Shown: piece by piece, positions 36,192 through 48,975 of the stretch | Layout of the letters: each line of letters starts with the position of its first letter | How positions within the stretch are numbered: the first letter of the stretch is position 1 | Source of the DNA: Diadophis punctatus similis | Lineage: Eukaryota > Chordata > Lepidosauria > Squamata > Dipsadidae | Reading direction: 5' to 3' | Assembly (NCBI GenBank): GCA_023053685.1 | Contig: JALIGW010000141.1 | Location: 33,501-97,500, forward strand | Length of the DNA stretch: 64,000 nucleotides | Notes under the pieces: generated by a model | What the model was told of the DNA's origin: nothing | Database searches by the model: none | Seen by the model: only the letters and a program-made list of their open reading frames with translations | Translations under genes and position numbers: made by a program

Positions 36192-37671
36192 AGCCCTGAG
36201 GATAAAAGAGATACATGTTGCTTTGACCTTCTAGAGTGCCTTCATTCTACATTGTAGACATGACTGAAAATATCCCAACATCAGTTAAAGTATATTTATT
36301 TTCATCCTTAAGAAACATGTGAAACAACATGTTGATTTTGTCAGAAGGAAAGTCATATGTTGAAAATTCAATCTGCCTCAGCATTGGAGCATTTTGGGAA
36401 CTTTATTGCTGGTAGATAACATACTGTATTGTTCTCTGAATGATGGAGATGTAACTCACATTTATTGGAAATATTTCCCACATTTGCAAGTAAAGAAACA
36501 GAGTCAGAATTGAAATCCGTATTTAATCAGAGTCCCATAAGTGTTCACCTATCAATGATAGTTTCTTACCTTGTAACAATTTTTAGATGCTTCTCAATAT
36601 ATGGTTATTGTTGTAGTTTGGAATCTGAAGCATCTATTCATTTTTCCTTCTCTCTCTCATGCTTCAAATTTACTAAAATTTACTAAAAATATGACTTATA
36701 CTTTTGCGTATGCTCTCCTTCCCCAATCTTTGGGACAATCGGCTACTTTTCCTGACCTGATCAATAGTGTAGAGCCATTTCCAATGGATGGATGAATTCT
36801 TTAGTTCACTCTGTGCCCAGCCAAAGGTTCAGATAGGTTGAATTCAGCACATGAAATTGCCCTTGGAAGTTAATCGGAAGTTATTGCATGGTTTGCAAAA
36901 TTGGCATCATATGTACCCACTGGGAAGCACACCAGGATTATCATCAGGTTAGACATCGAGGAAAAAGTTAAGCCATTCAAAACAGAGCAGCCAATACCCA
37001 GTTCCACAGCCTGTCCATTAGAATATGATGGTTAATAACTATTTGGTGTTTGTTGTTGTTTCCACTGCTTGCACAACATTTTCCCTTTCCTTCCGATTCC
37101 CTTTTGATTCCCTTCCTCAGCAATAGCAATCTCTGTGCGATGATTCTCCAATACACTTCTAGGTTTGTTCCATGCAATATATTTTTTCATGTTTCTATCA
37201 TCCCCATCCGTAGTTACGAAGAAATCAAGAGGGCAGGCAGTGAACGAAGAGAGAGAGAAACTGTTTCAAACATCTCAAGCATGGTCTGCAAATGAAAAAG
37301 GAAGAAAGGGAATTTTATTTTGGAGCTATAAAAAGAATTATGAGAAAACCTCTTGGGGAAGGAGGGTCTCCAGGGACCTCTTGAGTGACAGTTGGGAAGC
37401 AGCAGAGGAAACCACCAGGCTAACAGATGAAACCACACTTTTATTTGTGTTAAGTGGAGAATTTCATTTTGTTAGACACTGCTGCCCTCTTGTTCGAAGC
37501 AAGTAGAAGGGGCCCATCAGACTCAGGTTCTGAAGAGACCTTCATTATATATGTAAGACTATCAAGCTTGGGACAAAAATTCTGATCTCCAGGAGTTTTC
37601 CAGGCTGAAAGAAATGAGCTCAATAGCCCCACCTCAAGAAACAAATAAAAGTAAAACAATGAGATATATTT
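36192..37671. repeat. Family-B 5' flank and inter-V shared block
   Basis: Copy of 1970-3346, nearly identical from 36361. Confidence 0.7.
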
Positions 37672-38439
37672 TGTTGAGGTTATGTATTTATGAAATGAAT
37701 ATACACCATGGAATGTGGCGTTGCTGTTCGATACTATAGAGCCAATAAACAGAAGTCTTCAAAGTGTTAAATATAATTTACTTAAATATATTAGCAAAAG
37801 GTCAAAACAAACAGTCCACGAAGAATCTTTCTTTAACTTATCTTCTTTTGCAATATACAGACACAAAGTCTAACTCTTAGCATTAGCTATTAATCAACTC
37901 TTAGCACTTAGCTATTAATCAACTCTTAGCTCTTAGCTAATAATCTTTTGTAGATAAAGTTTTCAGCAAACAATGCAGTAGAAACCTTGAACTTCTTTTG
38001 GTAGCATCCAGACATAAAGTCAAACACAGAGTCTTCAGTCTTCAGTGACCAGATGCAGGAGTATGAGTGAGTAGAAGCAATCAATCAATCACTAAGCACA
38101 TGGCAAACAGCCCACTGATGCCCACACAGCACATGGCACACAGCCCACTGATGCCCACGGCACACAGCCCACTGATGCCCACACAGCACACGGCACACAG
38201 CACACTGACACCCATGGTACACAGCCCACTGACGCCCACACAGCACACGGCACACAGCACACTGATGCCCAAATTACTCAAGCTAACCTGTTCTCTTTTA
38301 TAATGATCAGCAAGCCTACAATGCTTACAATTTAAAGCAATACCACTTTTTTATATAAACATAGATTAGTGGTTTATTTATACATTAGTAACCCAATCAG
38401 TTTTAAACATAGTACTGACATAAATACATAACCCCAACA
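37672..38439. mobile_element. TG...CA element, copy 4
   Basis: Same element, longest copy; minisatellite at ~38095-38270 and an extra TTAGC-type repeat at ~37880-37945. Confidence 0.7.
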
Positions 38440-39040
38440 TATTTATTCACTTGGAATCAGTCTCCAGAAAGTGTAGTTATGAAAATATTTAATATATCCA
38501 TTTAATCGGTGTAAGCACCCTTTTCCTTAGAGCTAGCAGAGATGCATACTCTTAGATGTAATGTGTAGTTCAGCCCTGATGAAACCGCTATCAGTAATGT
38601 AGAACTCTCTAAAGTGACTCATCTGATTCTTTGTGTTCCTACCATCTCACTTCCACATTGAGCTTGTTTGAAAACCAGTACACACCTGGGTATACTGAGG
38701 ATGAATGGCAAAGGCTTACATGACTCTTAGGAGGTGTTCATCAACCCAACTCCCAGGGCAATATATCTCTAAATCCTTGTCCATGACAAAGGTGTTGCAG
38801 CCAGTTCTTGAGAAAACTGTGGCAATAGGGAAAGAGAAACAAAAGAAAGAGAAAAGAAAGACGATGCTTGCTATTTGCTGTTTGCAATAGGAGCAACTAC
38901 TCTGAAGTCTAGTACGACTCCTTGTTGAGCTGGAACAGTAGTTTGTTCCACTCTGCAGAGAACAGTGACCTGAAAGAAGAAATAAATTATCTCAATCCAT
39001 TCATCTGAATGCATAGAATTTCTTCAGGCAAAAGCCGAGA
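38440..39040. other. 3' flank of A8
   Basis: Flank shared with A2 and relatives. Confidence 0.65.
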
Positions 39041-39078
39041 AGTTTTTCACACTTCCTCCTTTGCTTTCTCTCACTGTG
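39041..39078 (-). promoter_or_regulatory. RSS of A8, 22-bp spacer
   Basis: CACAGTG (39072-39078), 22-bp spacer, nonamer TGAAAAACT (39041-39049). Confidence 0.88.
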
Positions 39079-39523
39079 ACCCTCCTGCACAGTAATATGT
39101 GGCGGAATCTGCAGCTGCCAGGGACTTCATTGTCAAAGAAAATTCATTGCGGGAAGAATCGGCTGCCAGGTTTGTTCGGCTTTGGAGGGATGAGGCATAG
39201 CCTGTATTCCATTGACCACCAAACCACGCTATCCCACCCACCCATTCCAATCCTTTTCCTGGAGCCTGGCAGATCCATGCCAAGTACATATTCTCGATGG
39301 ACTCCCCTGTCACTTTGCAAGTTAATTTGAAGGATCCTCCAGGGCTCACTGTTCCTGGCCCAGATTCCACAAGTTGGACAGTGGAGTGGACATCTAAACA
39401 AATGACAAAGCAGGAATTAGTACACAACTCTGCTTTTGTTTTATCTCATTGTTAAGGTCTACCAGGAGGATACTCACACAGAGGAGCTGCTACTAAGCAA
39501 AGAAGGAGAATGACAAGATCCAT
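39079..39523 (-). CDS. IGHV: IGHV segment A8 (clan II), open, extra Cys in FR2
   Basis: Leader exon 39478-39523, 84-nt intron, V exon 39079-39393. Mature [11 protein letters not shown], Cys22, [10 protein letters not shown], then WICQAPGKG (Cys38 where most have Arg), CDR2 [15 protein letters not shown]3 [15 protein letters not shown], end YYCAGG. Open throughout. The CDR2 is the most divergent of the family. Cys38 is a CGC to TGC change also present in A11; it lies at the VH-VL interface and could leave an unpaired cysteine. It lies in the block position of A2 but shares 5' flank with A5/A11, including 24 bp of a CR1 tail, so its upstream region is recombinant. Confidence 0.91.
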
Positions 39524-39600
39524 TGCGGAGTAAGGAAAACCTCCTTTCATTTAGACCAATGAGAACTTTGGGTCTGTGATTCTGCTTTGTGTGTTTGTGA

Positions 39601-39639
39601 TTATTTAAAGGAGAAGCAGCTCACTGACTTCATTTGCAT
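39601..39639 (-). promoter_or_regulatory. A8 promoter: octamer and TATA-like box
   Basis: Octamer ATGCAAAT (39632-39639) and TTTAAATAA (39601-39609). Confidence 0.87.
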
Positions 39640-40837
39640 CTGGTTTTCATGGGAAAGTTAAAACCAGTTTATAAGAAAGGTAGGTTGAATCTATCAAAGA
39701 GTCCTTGCACTGAAGATGCACTTTGAGTATGGTTTCACATCTACAACCCCAACTATTTGTCCTGTTTTAATTTAGGTAAATTTATGATAGCATTATTAAA
39801 TGAACGGCTAAGAATGAAATAAGAGAGAAAGAGTCAGGAATGAGTAGACTGATTTAGATTTATTATTAGAGTTAATTGGAAGTTATTGCATGGTTTGCAA
39901 AATTGGCATAATATGTACCCACTGGGAAGCACACCAGGATTATCTGGGGTTAGACATCAAGGAAAAAGTTAAGCCATTCAAAACAGACCAGCCAATACCC
40001 AGTTCCACAGCCTGTCCATCAGAATATGATGGTTGACACCTATTTGGTGTTTGTTGTTGTTTCCACTGCTTGCACAATATTTTCCCTTTCCTTCCAATTC
40101 CCTTTTGATTCCCTTCCTCAGCAATAGCAATCTCTGTGCGATGATTCTCCAATACACTTCTAGGTTTGTTCCATGCAATATATTTTTTTCATGTTTCTAT
40201 CATCCCCATCTGTAGTTACGAAGAAATCAAGAGGGCAGGCAGTGAACGAAGAGAGAGGAAATGTTTCAAACATCTCAAGCATGGTCTGCAAATGAAAAAG
40301 GAAGAAAGGGAATTTTATTTTGGAGCTATAAAAAGAATTATGAGAAAACCTCTTGGGGAAGGAGGGTCTCCAGAGACCTCTTGAGTGATCATTGGGAAGC
40401 AGCAGAGGAAACCACCAGGCTAACAGATGAAACCACATTTTCATTTGTGTTAAGTGGAGAATTTCATTTTGTTAGACACTGCTGCCCTCTTGTGCAAAGC
40501 AAGTAGAAGGGACCCATCAGGCTCAGGTTCTGAAGAGACCTTCATTATATATGTAAGACTATAAAGCTTGGGACAAAAATTCTGATCTCCAGGAGTTTTC
40601 CAGACTGAAAGAAATGAGCTCAATAGCCCCACCTCAAGAAACAAATAAAAATAAAACAATACGATATATTTATTCACTTGGAATCCGTCTCCAAAAAGGT
40701 TAGATATGAATATATTTATTATATCCATTTAATTGGTGTAAGCACTCTTTTCCTTAGAACTAGCAGAGATGCATACTCTTAGATGTAATGTGTAGTTCAG
40801 CCCTGATGAAACCGCTATCAGTAAAGTAGAACTCTCT
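39640..40837. repeat. A8 5' flank joined to an inter-V block
   Basis: At ~39872 the flank stops after 24 bp of CR1 tail and continues as shared block; the TG...CA element is absent at 40660-40680 (uninterrupted gatatatttattcac). Confidence 0.7.
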
Positions 40838-41010
40838 ACTTTAAGGAAAGCTCGTTTCCTGTAGAGCAATGACAGCTTTGGCTCTGTGGTGCCCTTTTGT
40901 GTGTTTGTGATTATTTAAAGGAGAAACAGCTCAGTGGCTTCATCTCCATATGAGTTTCATGTGGAAGTTAAAACCAGTTTATGAGAAAGTTAGGTTAAGT
41001 CAGTCGATCA
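40838..41010 (-). pseudogene. Orphan family-A promoter relic
   Basis: Family-A 5' flank with TTTAAATAA (40911-40919) and a decayed octamer (ATGGAGAT, 40942-40949). Instead of a leader and V exon, its 3' side joins inter-V repeat sequence at about 40838. Confidence 0.75.
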
Positions 41011-41362
41011 GTCCTATCCCAGAACTTTACTTTGACTGTGGTATTCACATCTAGAGCTCCAACTATTTGACCTGGTTTAATTTAAACAAATTTATGAGAA
41101 CATTACTAACTTAAGGGCTAAGAAATATGGGTGGTGAATTGAGAGAGGATCAGGAATGAGTAGATTGAGTAAATATTCACGTATATTGAGGATGAAATTG
41201 AAGGATGGAGCTGCTTACATGAAAATAGAAAGGGAGGCTCATTCCTATAGAGTGAATGGATGAAGGCTGAAGTGCTGAATGATGACATGAAGAAAAAATC
41301 CAAATTAATTAAGTTGTATATTGTCCCAAAAGCAAATTTCAGTGCTGCTCAGAGAAATGGGA

Positions 41363-41401
41363 AGTTTTTGGTTGGCTTCACATATACTTCCTCTCACTGT
41401 G
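41363..41401 (-). promoter_or_regulatory. RSS of B4, 23-bp spacer
   Basis: CACAGTG (41395-41401), 23-bp spacer (41372-41394), nonamer CCAAAAACT (41363-41371). The spacer contains the two CTTC repeats between which B2, B3 and B6 have lost 11 bp. Confidence 0.9.
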
Positions 41402-41837
41402 TCTCTCGCACAGTAATAGATGGCCGTGTCCTCTGGTTTGAGGCTGTTCATTTGCAGATACAGCTGGCTTTTGGCATCATCCCTGGAGATGGTGAAGTGC
41501 CCCTTCACTTTGTCAGAGTAGAAAATATATGAAGTCCATATACGTGCCACCCATTCGAGTCCTTTTCCAGGAGCCTGTCTCACCCACTCCATGTAATAGC
41601 TGCTGAAGGTGAATCCAGAGGCTTGGCAGGAGAGACGGAGGGACTCTCCAGGTCTTTTCACATCCCCTCCAGACTCCACCAACTGGACCTCAGATTGGAC
41701 ACCTAGAAATAAAGGTGGTTTAGTAAGACATCCTGCAGTTAAATACAAGAAACTGAGGTATAAGCCCTCTCTTTGGAGGAGAAAATGATACCTCTGAGGA
41801 CAACTAACAAGGACACGAGGTTCAGCCAGAGTGCCAT
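41402..41837 (-). CDS. IGHV: IGHV segment B4 (clan III), open
   Basis: Leader exon 41792-41837 ([15 protein letters not shown]), 89-nt intron with a GTATCA donor, V exon 41402-41702. Mature [19 protein letters not shown], Cys22, [24 protein letters not shown]2 [31 protein letters not shown], end YYCAR. All core residues are present and the frame is open. The RSS spacer is 23 bp. Downstream of it (about 40.85-41.0 kb) is a family-A promoter relic with no V exon, so a neighbouring A gene seems to have been lost. A jockey-like LINE (42673-43864) is in the 5' flank. Confidence 0.93.
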
Positions 41838-41960
41838 TATTGCTTCTTCAAAAGATTGGAGGATTCTTACTGATGGGAAAACAACCACTCAACATTTGCT
41901 TTTTGAGTGCAGAAGGACAGCAGGAAGATATGGGTCCATTGAACAGGAAGCCGTCACTGA

Positions 41961-41968
41961 ATTTACAT
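41961..41968 (-). promoter_or_regulatory. B4 variant octamer ATGTAAAT
   Basis: Variant octamer 124 bp from the leader ATG; no clear TATA box. Confidence 0.6.
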
Positions 41969-42672
41969 AGCCCTGAGGATAAAAGAGACACAGGGCACTT
42001 TGACTTTCTAGAGTGCCTTCATCCTCCACTGTAGACATGACTGAAAATGTCCCAACATCAATTAAAGTATATTTATTTTCATCCTTAAGAAACATGTGAA
42101 ACAACATGTTCATTTTGTCAGAACGAAAGTCATATCTTCAAAATACAATGTGCTCCATCATATGAGCATTTGGAGAACCTTACTGCTGGTAGACAACTGA
42201 TGGCCTTGTTCTCTGCATGAGGGAGATGTAAATCACATTTACTGGAATTTTTTCCCACATTTGCAAGTAAAGAAACAGAGTCAAAATTGAAATCCATATT
42301 TTAGTTAGAGTCCCCTAATAGTTCATCTATCAATGATGGTTTCTTACCTTGTAACAATGTTTAGATGCTTCCCAATATATGGTTATTGTTGTAGTTTGGA
42401 ATCTGAAGCATCTATTCATTTTTCCTTCTCTCTCTCATGCTTCAAATTTACTATTTTTATACTAATACAGAAGCAAAAAACATGACTTATGCTTTTGTAT
42501 ATGCTCTGCCTTCCCCAATCTTTGGGACAATCAGCTACTTTTTCTGACCTGATCAATAGTGTAGAGCCATTTCCAATGGACAGATGGATTCCTTAGTTCA
42601 CTCTGTGCCCAGCCAAAGGTTCGGATAGGTTGAATTCAGCACATGAAATTGCTCTTGGAAGTTAATTGGAAG

Positions 42673-43864
42673 TTTTATTTATTTATTTTATTTATTTATT
42701 TGTCAAACATGTATAGTAGTAATTTGTATAAACATAAGTAAAAAGTAACGATAAAAGAGGACAATAGGACAGTAGGACAGGGACGGTATAGGCACGCTGG
42801 TGCGCTTATGCACGCCTCTTACAGACCTCTTAGAAATGAGGAGAGGTCGACTGTAGACAGTCTAAGGTTAAAGTTTTTGGGGTTTGGGGAAGAAACCACA
42901 GAGTCAGGTAGTGCATTCCAGGCATTGATCACTCTGTTGCTGAAGTCGTATTTTCTGCAGTCGAGTTTGGAGCGCTTTACATTTAGTTTGAATCTATTAC
43001 GTGCTCGTGTATTGTTGCGGTTGAAGCTGAAGTAGTCATTAACAGGAAGGACATTTTGGTATATGATTTTATGAACTACATTTAGATCAGATCAGAGGCG
43101 ACGTAGTTGTAAATTGTCTAATCCCAGTATTTCAAGTCTGGTGGAATAAGGTATTTTGTTGTGTGCAGAGGAGTGAAGGACTCTTCTTGTGAAATATTTC
43201 TGGACTCTCTCGATTGTATTTATGTCTGATATGCAGTGCGGGTTCCAGACAGGTGAGCTGTATTCCAGAATTGGTCTAACAAATGTTTTGTATGCTCTGG
43301 TTAGTAATGTAATGTTGCCAGAGAAGAAGCTACGCAAGATTAGATTAACAACTCTTAGTGCCTTTTTGGCAATGTTGTTACAATGGGCTCTAGCACTTAG
43401 GTCGTTGGATATGAGTACTCCAAGGTCTTTGACAGAGTGAGGGTCATCTACAAGTTCGTTTCCTCCAAGTTTGTATTTTGTATTCTGATTTTTTTTGCCA
43501 ATGTGTAAGACAGAGCATTTGTTGGTTGAGATTTGAAGTTGCCAGTTGTTTGACCATTCTGCTACATGGTCAAGGTCTTTTTGAAGGGTAGCAACATGGT
43601 CGGTGGTGTTAAATAGTTTAACATCATCAGCAAAGAGAACGCAGTTGCTTATAATATGATCACAAAGATCGTTTATGTAGAGTATGAAGAGTGTTGGTCC
43701 TAGAACACTGCCTTGAGGGACACCACTGTTGACAGGAGATGGATTTGATATGGCACTTCCTATTTTGACCACTTGTTGTCTGTTAGACAGGAACGCAGTT
43801 ATCCAATCATGTAGGGGTCCAGAAATGCCATAGGATTTTAGTTTCAGAAGTAGTTTGTCGTTAG
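42673..43864 (-). mobile_element. Jockey/CR1-superfamily LINE with RT domain, 5'-truncated
   Basis: Open minus frame 43092-43772 (226 aa) has reverse-transcriptase motifs GVPQGSVLGPTLFILYIND and LFADDVK (catalytic Asp pair), then the thumb/C-terminal part (YKTFVRPILEYSSPVWNP). The first RT motifs are missing. The 3' end is an ATTT/AAAT tail at 42673. The empty site matches 52570. Not the same family as the 34-kb LINE. Confidence 0.85.
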
Positions 43865-44649
43865 TGCATGGGTTGCAAAATTGGCATCATATGTACCCAC
43901 TGGGAAGCACACCAGGATTATCTGGGGTTAGACATCGAGGAAAAATTTAAGCCATTCAAAACAGAGCAGCCAATACCCAGTTCCACAGCCCGTCCATCAG
44001 AATATTATGGTTGATAGGCATTTTGTGTTTGTTGTTGTTTCCACTGCTTGCACAACACTTTCCCTTTCCTTCCAATTCCCTTTTGATTCCATTCCTCAGC
44101 AATCGCAATCTCTGTGCGATGATTCTCCAATACACTTCTAGGTTTGTTCCATGCAATATATTTTTTTCATGTTTCTATCATCCCCATCTGTAGTTACGAA
44201 GAAATCAAGAGGGCAGGCAGTGAATGAAGAGAGAGGAACTGTTTCAAACATCTCAAGCATGGCCTGCAAATGAAAAAGGAAGAAAGGGAATTTTATTTCG
44301 GAGCTATAAAAAGAATTATGAGAAAGCCTCTTGGGGAAGGAGGGTCTCCAGAGACCTCTTGAATGATCATTGGGAAGCAGCAGAGGAAACCACCAGGCTA
44401 ACAGATGAAACCACACTTTCATTTGTGTTAAGTGGAGAATTTCATTTTGTTAGACACTGCTGCCCTCTTATTCAAAGCAAGTAGAAGGGGCCCATCAGGC
44501 TCAGGATCTAAAGAGACCTTCATTATATATGTAAGACTATAAAGCTTGGGACAAAAATTCTGATCTCCAGGAGTTTTCCAGACTGAAAGAAATGAGCTCA
44601 ATAGCCCCACCTCAAGAAACAAATAAAAGCAAAACAATGCAATATATTT
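43865..44649. repeat. Inter-V shared block
   Basis: Same block as 2580-3346; no gene. Confidence 0.65.
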
Positions 44650-45335
44650 TGTTGAGGTTATGTATTTATGAAATGAATACACACAACGGAATGTGGCGTT
44701 GCTGTTCGATAACTATAGAGCCAATAAACAGAAGTCTTCAAAGTGTTAAATATAATTTACTTAACTATATTAGCAAAACATCAAAACAAACAGTCCATGA
44801 AGAATCTTTCTTTAACTTATCTTCTTTTGCAATATACAGACACAAAGTCTAACTCTTAGCACTTAGCTATTAATCAACTCTTAGCACTTAGCTTTTAATC
44901 TTTTGTAGATAAAGTCTTTAGCAAACAATGCAGTAGAAACATTGAACTTCTTCTTTTGGTAGCGTCCAGACACAAAGTCAAACACAGAGTCTTCAGTCTT
45001 CAGTAACCAGATGCAGGAGTATGAGTGAGTAGAAGCAATCAATCAATCACTAAGCACACAGCACACAGCACACTGACGCCCACACAGCACACGGCACACA
45101 GCCCACTGATGCCCACACAGCACACGGCACACAGCCCACTGATGCCCACACAGCACACTGACGCCCAAATTACTCAAGCTAACCTGTTCTCTTTTATAAT
45201 CATCAGCAAGCCTACAATGCTTACAATTTAAAGCAATACCACTTTTTTATATAAACATAGATTAGTGCTTTATTTATACATTAGTAACCCAATCAGTTTT
45301 AAACATAGTACTGACATAAATACATAACCCCAACA
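44650..45335. mobile_element. TG...CA element, copy 5
   Basis: Same element; minisatellite at ~45058-45170. Confidence 0.7.
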
Positions 45336-45936
45336 TATTTATTCACTTGGAATCAGTCTCCAGAAAGTTTAGTTATGAAAATATTTACTATATCCATTTA
45401 GTTGGTGTAAGCACCCTTTTCCTTAGAACTAGCAGAGATGCATACTCTTAGATGTAATGTGTAGTTCAGCCCTGATGAAACCGCTATCAGTAATGTAGAA
45501 CTCTCTAAAGTGACTCATCTAATTCTTTGTGTTCCTACTATCTCACTTCCACACTGAGCTTGTTTGAAAACCAGTACACCCCTGGGAATACTGAGGATGA
45601 ATGGCAAAGGTTTACATGACTCTTAGGAGGTGTTCATCAGCCCAACTCCCAGGGCAAAATATCTCAAAATCCTTGCCCATGATAATGGTGTTGCAGCCAG
45701 TTCTTGAGAAAATTGTGGCAATAGGGAAAGAGAAACAAAAGAATGAGAAAAGAAGGACGATGCTTGCTATTTGCTGTTTGGAATACGAGCAGCTATTTTG
45801 AAGTCTAGTACTACTCCTTGTTGAGCTGCAATAGTAGTTTGTTCCACTCTGCAGAGAACAGCCACCTGAAAGAAGAAATAAATTATCTCAATCCATTCAT
45901 CTGAATGCATAGAATTTCTTCAGGCAAAAGCCGAGA
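45336..45936. other. 3' flank of A9
   Basis: Shared A-segment flank. Confidence 0.65.
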
Positions 45937-45974
45937 AGTTTTTCACACTTCCTCCTTTGCTTTCTCTCACTGTG
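45937..45974 (-). promoter_or_regulatory. RSS of A9, 22-bp spacer
   Basis: CACAGTG (45968-45974), 22-bp spacer, nonamer TGAAAAACT (45937-45945). Confidence 0.88.
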
Positions 45975-46446
<472 letters not shown>

Positions 46447-46496
46447 TTAGACCAATGAGAACTTTGGGTCTGTGATTCTCCTTTGTGTGTTTGTGA

Positions 46497-46535
46497 TTAT
46501 TTAAAGGAGAAGCAGCTCAGTGACCTCATTTGCAT
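46497..46535 (-). promoter_or_regulatory. A9 promoter: octamer and TATA-like box
   Basis: Octamer ATGCAAAT (46528-46535) and TTTAAATAA (46497-46505). Confidence 0.87.
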
Positions 46536-47536
46536 CTAGTTTTCATGGGAAAGTTAAAACCACTTTATAAGAAAGGTAGGTTAAGTTTATCAAACCATTC
46601 CAGTCCAGAATTTGGACTTTGACTAATGGTTTCCACATCTACATCACCAACTATTTGTCCTGATTTAGATAAATTTACGATAGCATCAATAAATTATGGG
46701 CTAAGAAATATGGGTGGTAGAATGAGAGAGAGAGTCAGGAATGAATAGACTGAGTAAATATCAAACTGGATTGAGTATAAATTGGAGGTGTGGAGCTCCT
46801 TATATGGGTAACTCCTGAAAAAAATTGTTGTTATTGTTATTGTTGATGATGATGATGATGATGATGACGACATCCCTTCAGTTGCATCTGACTCTTGATG
46901 ATTCTGTGAGCCAGGTCTCTCCACATCTTCTGATTTTGCACTTCTTTGAGGTTTTTCTATGTTCTGGCTGTTGTCAGCTTGGATGGTGTCCAGCCACCAT
47001 GTTTTTTACACAGCCTGGTTTCCTTTTCCCACTAACTCTTCCAAATCTAATTACCTTCTTTAGTGAATTCCCCCACTTCAACAAACAAATGTAGCGTGAC
47101 ACAAATATCACTTTGTAAGTCTGGAAGAGAAAGAAATGCTAGTTTCTTTTCTTTTTTACATACCCCTCCCATACAAACACACACACACACACATAGACAC
47201 ACACACACACACTCACACACACACACACACACAAACTGTTTCTTTTTTTTACAGATTAGAAATGATTCAGGTTCTTGATTTACATTTATATTCATTGATT
47301 GGTATATCACGTGAACATTCCATTGCGGTTCTATACAGATTCTTGTAAGTTCACACTAAAAAGGCAAAGTAGAAATAAAGGAAATATAAAACATAGGAAT
47401 CTATTGTCAAAATTACATTTCTGGATGCTTTCCATTTTCCACCCTCAAACACCCTCCACCAATCTTCCCTTTTCTGAAGCTTCCAGATGGTAGTCCAGGT
47501 TGGAACGAAGGATGCTCCTTGTAGGAGACCATTCCA
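46536..47536. other. 5' flank of A9 with lost B segment
   Basis: Copy of 10667-11640; (CA)n tract at 47176-47233. Confidence 0.65.
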
Positions 47537-47734
47537 GTGGGCCATTCTCGTGAAGATTCCCATGAAGCTTTCAAGAAGGAACAGCTTGCCATCAGAAGTT
47601 GTGGGAGCTTCTTCACTGGAAGCTTTCAAGAAGAAACTGGACTGCCATCTGTCAGAAACGATGCAGGGTGCCCTGCTTGGGTGGGGGATTGGACTAGACG
47701 ACCTACAAGGTCCCTTCCAACTGTGTTAATCTGA
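47537..47734 (+). mobile_element. CR1 3' end
   Basis: Duplicate of 11641-11840 with point changes. Confidence 0.8.
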
Positions 47735-48383
47735 AGTAAAGGAATGGCTGCAGGCCTCAGGACCCACCAAAATATAAGACAACCAGTTGCTTTTCTTGAC
47801 ATCATCAAGGTGGTCGAGCCAAGTCCAGTGGACAGACAAATTCTTTAAGGTCGCCAATTTTCTTAGGTTGAAAACATCACCTTAAATTGCCTTTGGACAA
47901 TCATCAGAAGCCATTGCATACATAGCCAGTAAAAGTGGTGTAATATGGGCCCACAAGGAAGCAAATCATGATTATCTGGAATCAGCCACTGAGGAAAGAA
48001 TTAAACATTCTAAACAGCCCCATGAAAACCCCACTCCACAGCCGATCTACCTCAATGCGATGGTTGGTATCCAATTCTGCATTTGCTGTTCTCTCCATTG
48101 CATTTATTACATTTTTTTTTCATTCCTTCCAATTCCCTTCTGATTCCTTTCCAATTCCCTTCCCTTCCCGATTCTTCCTGACCACCCCGTCCTCAGCACG
48201 ATGTAAGAATGGACCAATATACCTGCTTGGTTTGGTCCATGCAAATCTCTGCATGTTTCTGTCATTCCCAACCATAGTTATGAATGAAAAAAGAGGGCAG
48301 GCAGTGAACCAAAAGGGGAAAACTGTTTCAAACATACGAAGCTTGACCTGCAACTGAAAAAAGAAAAAAAGACTTTTTTTACC

Positions 48384-48474
48384 AGAGAGAGAGAGGGGGG
48401 GAGGGAGGGAGGGAGAGAGAGAGAGAGAAGGAGGGAGAGAGGGAGAGGGAGAAGGAGAGGGAGAGGGAGGGAGG

Positions 48475-48508
<34 letters not shown>

Positions 48509-48690
48509 GAGGGAGAGGGAGAGGGAGAGGGAGAGGGAGAGGGAGAGGGAGAGGGAGAGGGAGAGGGAGAGGGAGAAGGAGAGGTAGAGGGAGAGGGAGA
48601 GGGAGAGATGGAGGGAGAGGGAGAGAGAGAGAGAGAGAAAGAGAGAGGGAGGGAGGGAGGGAGAGTGAGAGGGAGGGAGGGAGAGAGAGT

Positions 48691-48722
<32 letters not shown>

Positions 48723-48766
48723 AAGAGAAAGAGAGAGAGGGAGGGAGGGAAGGAGGGAGGGAGAGG

Positions 48767-48814
<48 letters not shown>

Positions 48815-48975
48815 AAGAGAGAGGGAGGGAGGGAGGGAGAGGGAGAGAGGGAGGGAGAGGCAGAGAGAGTGAGAAAAAGAGAGAGAGAGAGAGAGGGAGG
48901 GAGGGAGGGAGAGGGAGAGGGAGAGGGAGGGAGGGAGAGGGAGAGGGTGAAAGGGAGGGAGGGAGAGAGAGAGGT
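48384..48975. repeat. Expanded polypurine tract (GGGA/GA)n
   Basis: About 590 bp almost entirely G and A on the plus strand, against ~170 bp at the duplicate site. Gives long Ser/Pro/Leu or Glu/Arg/Gly frames with no gene character. Confidence 0.92.
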
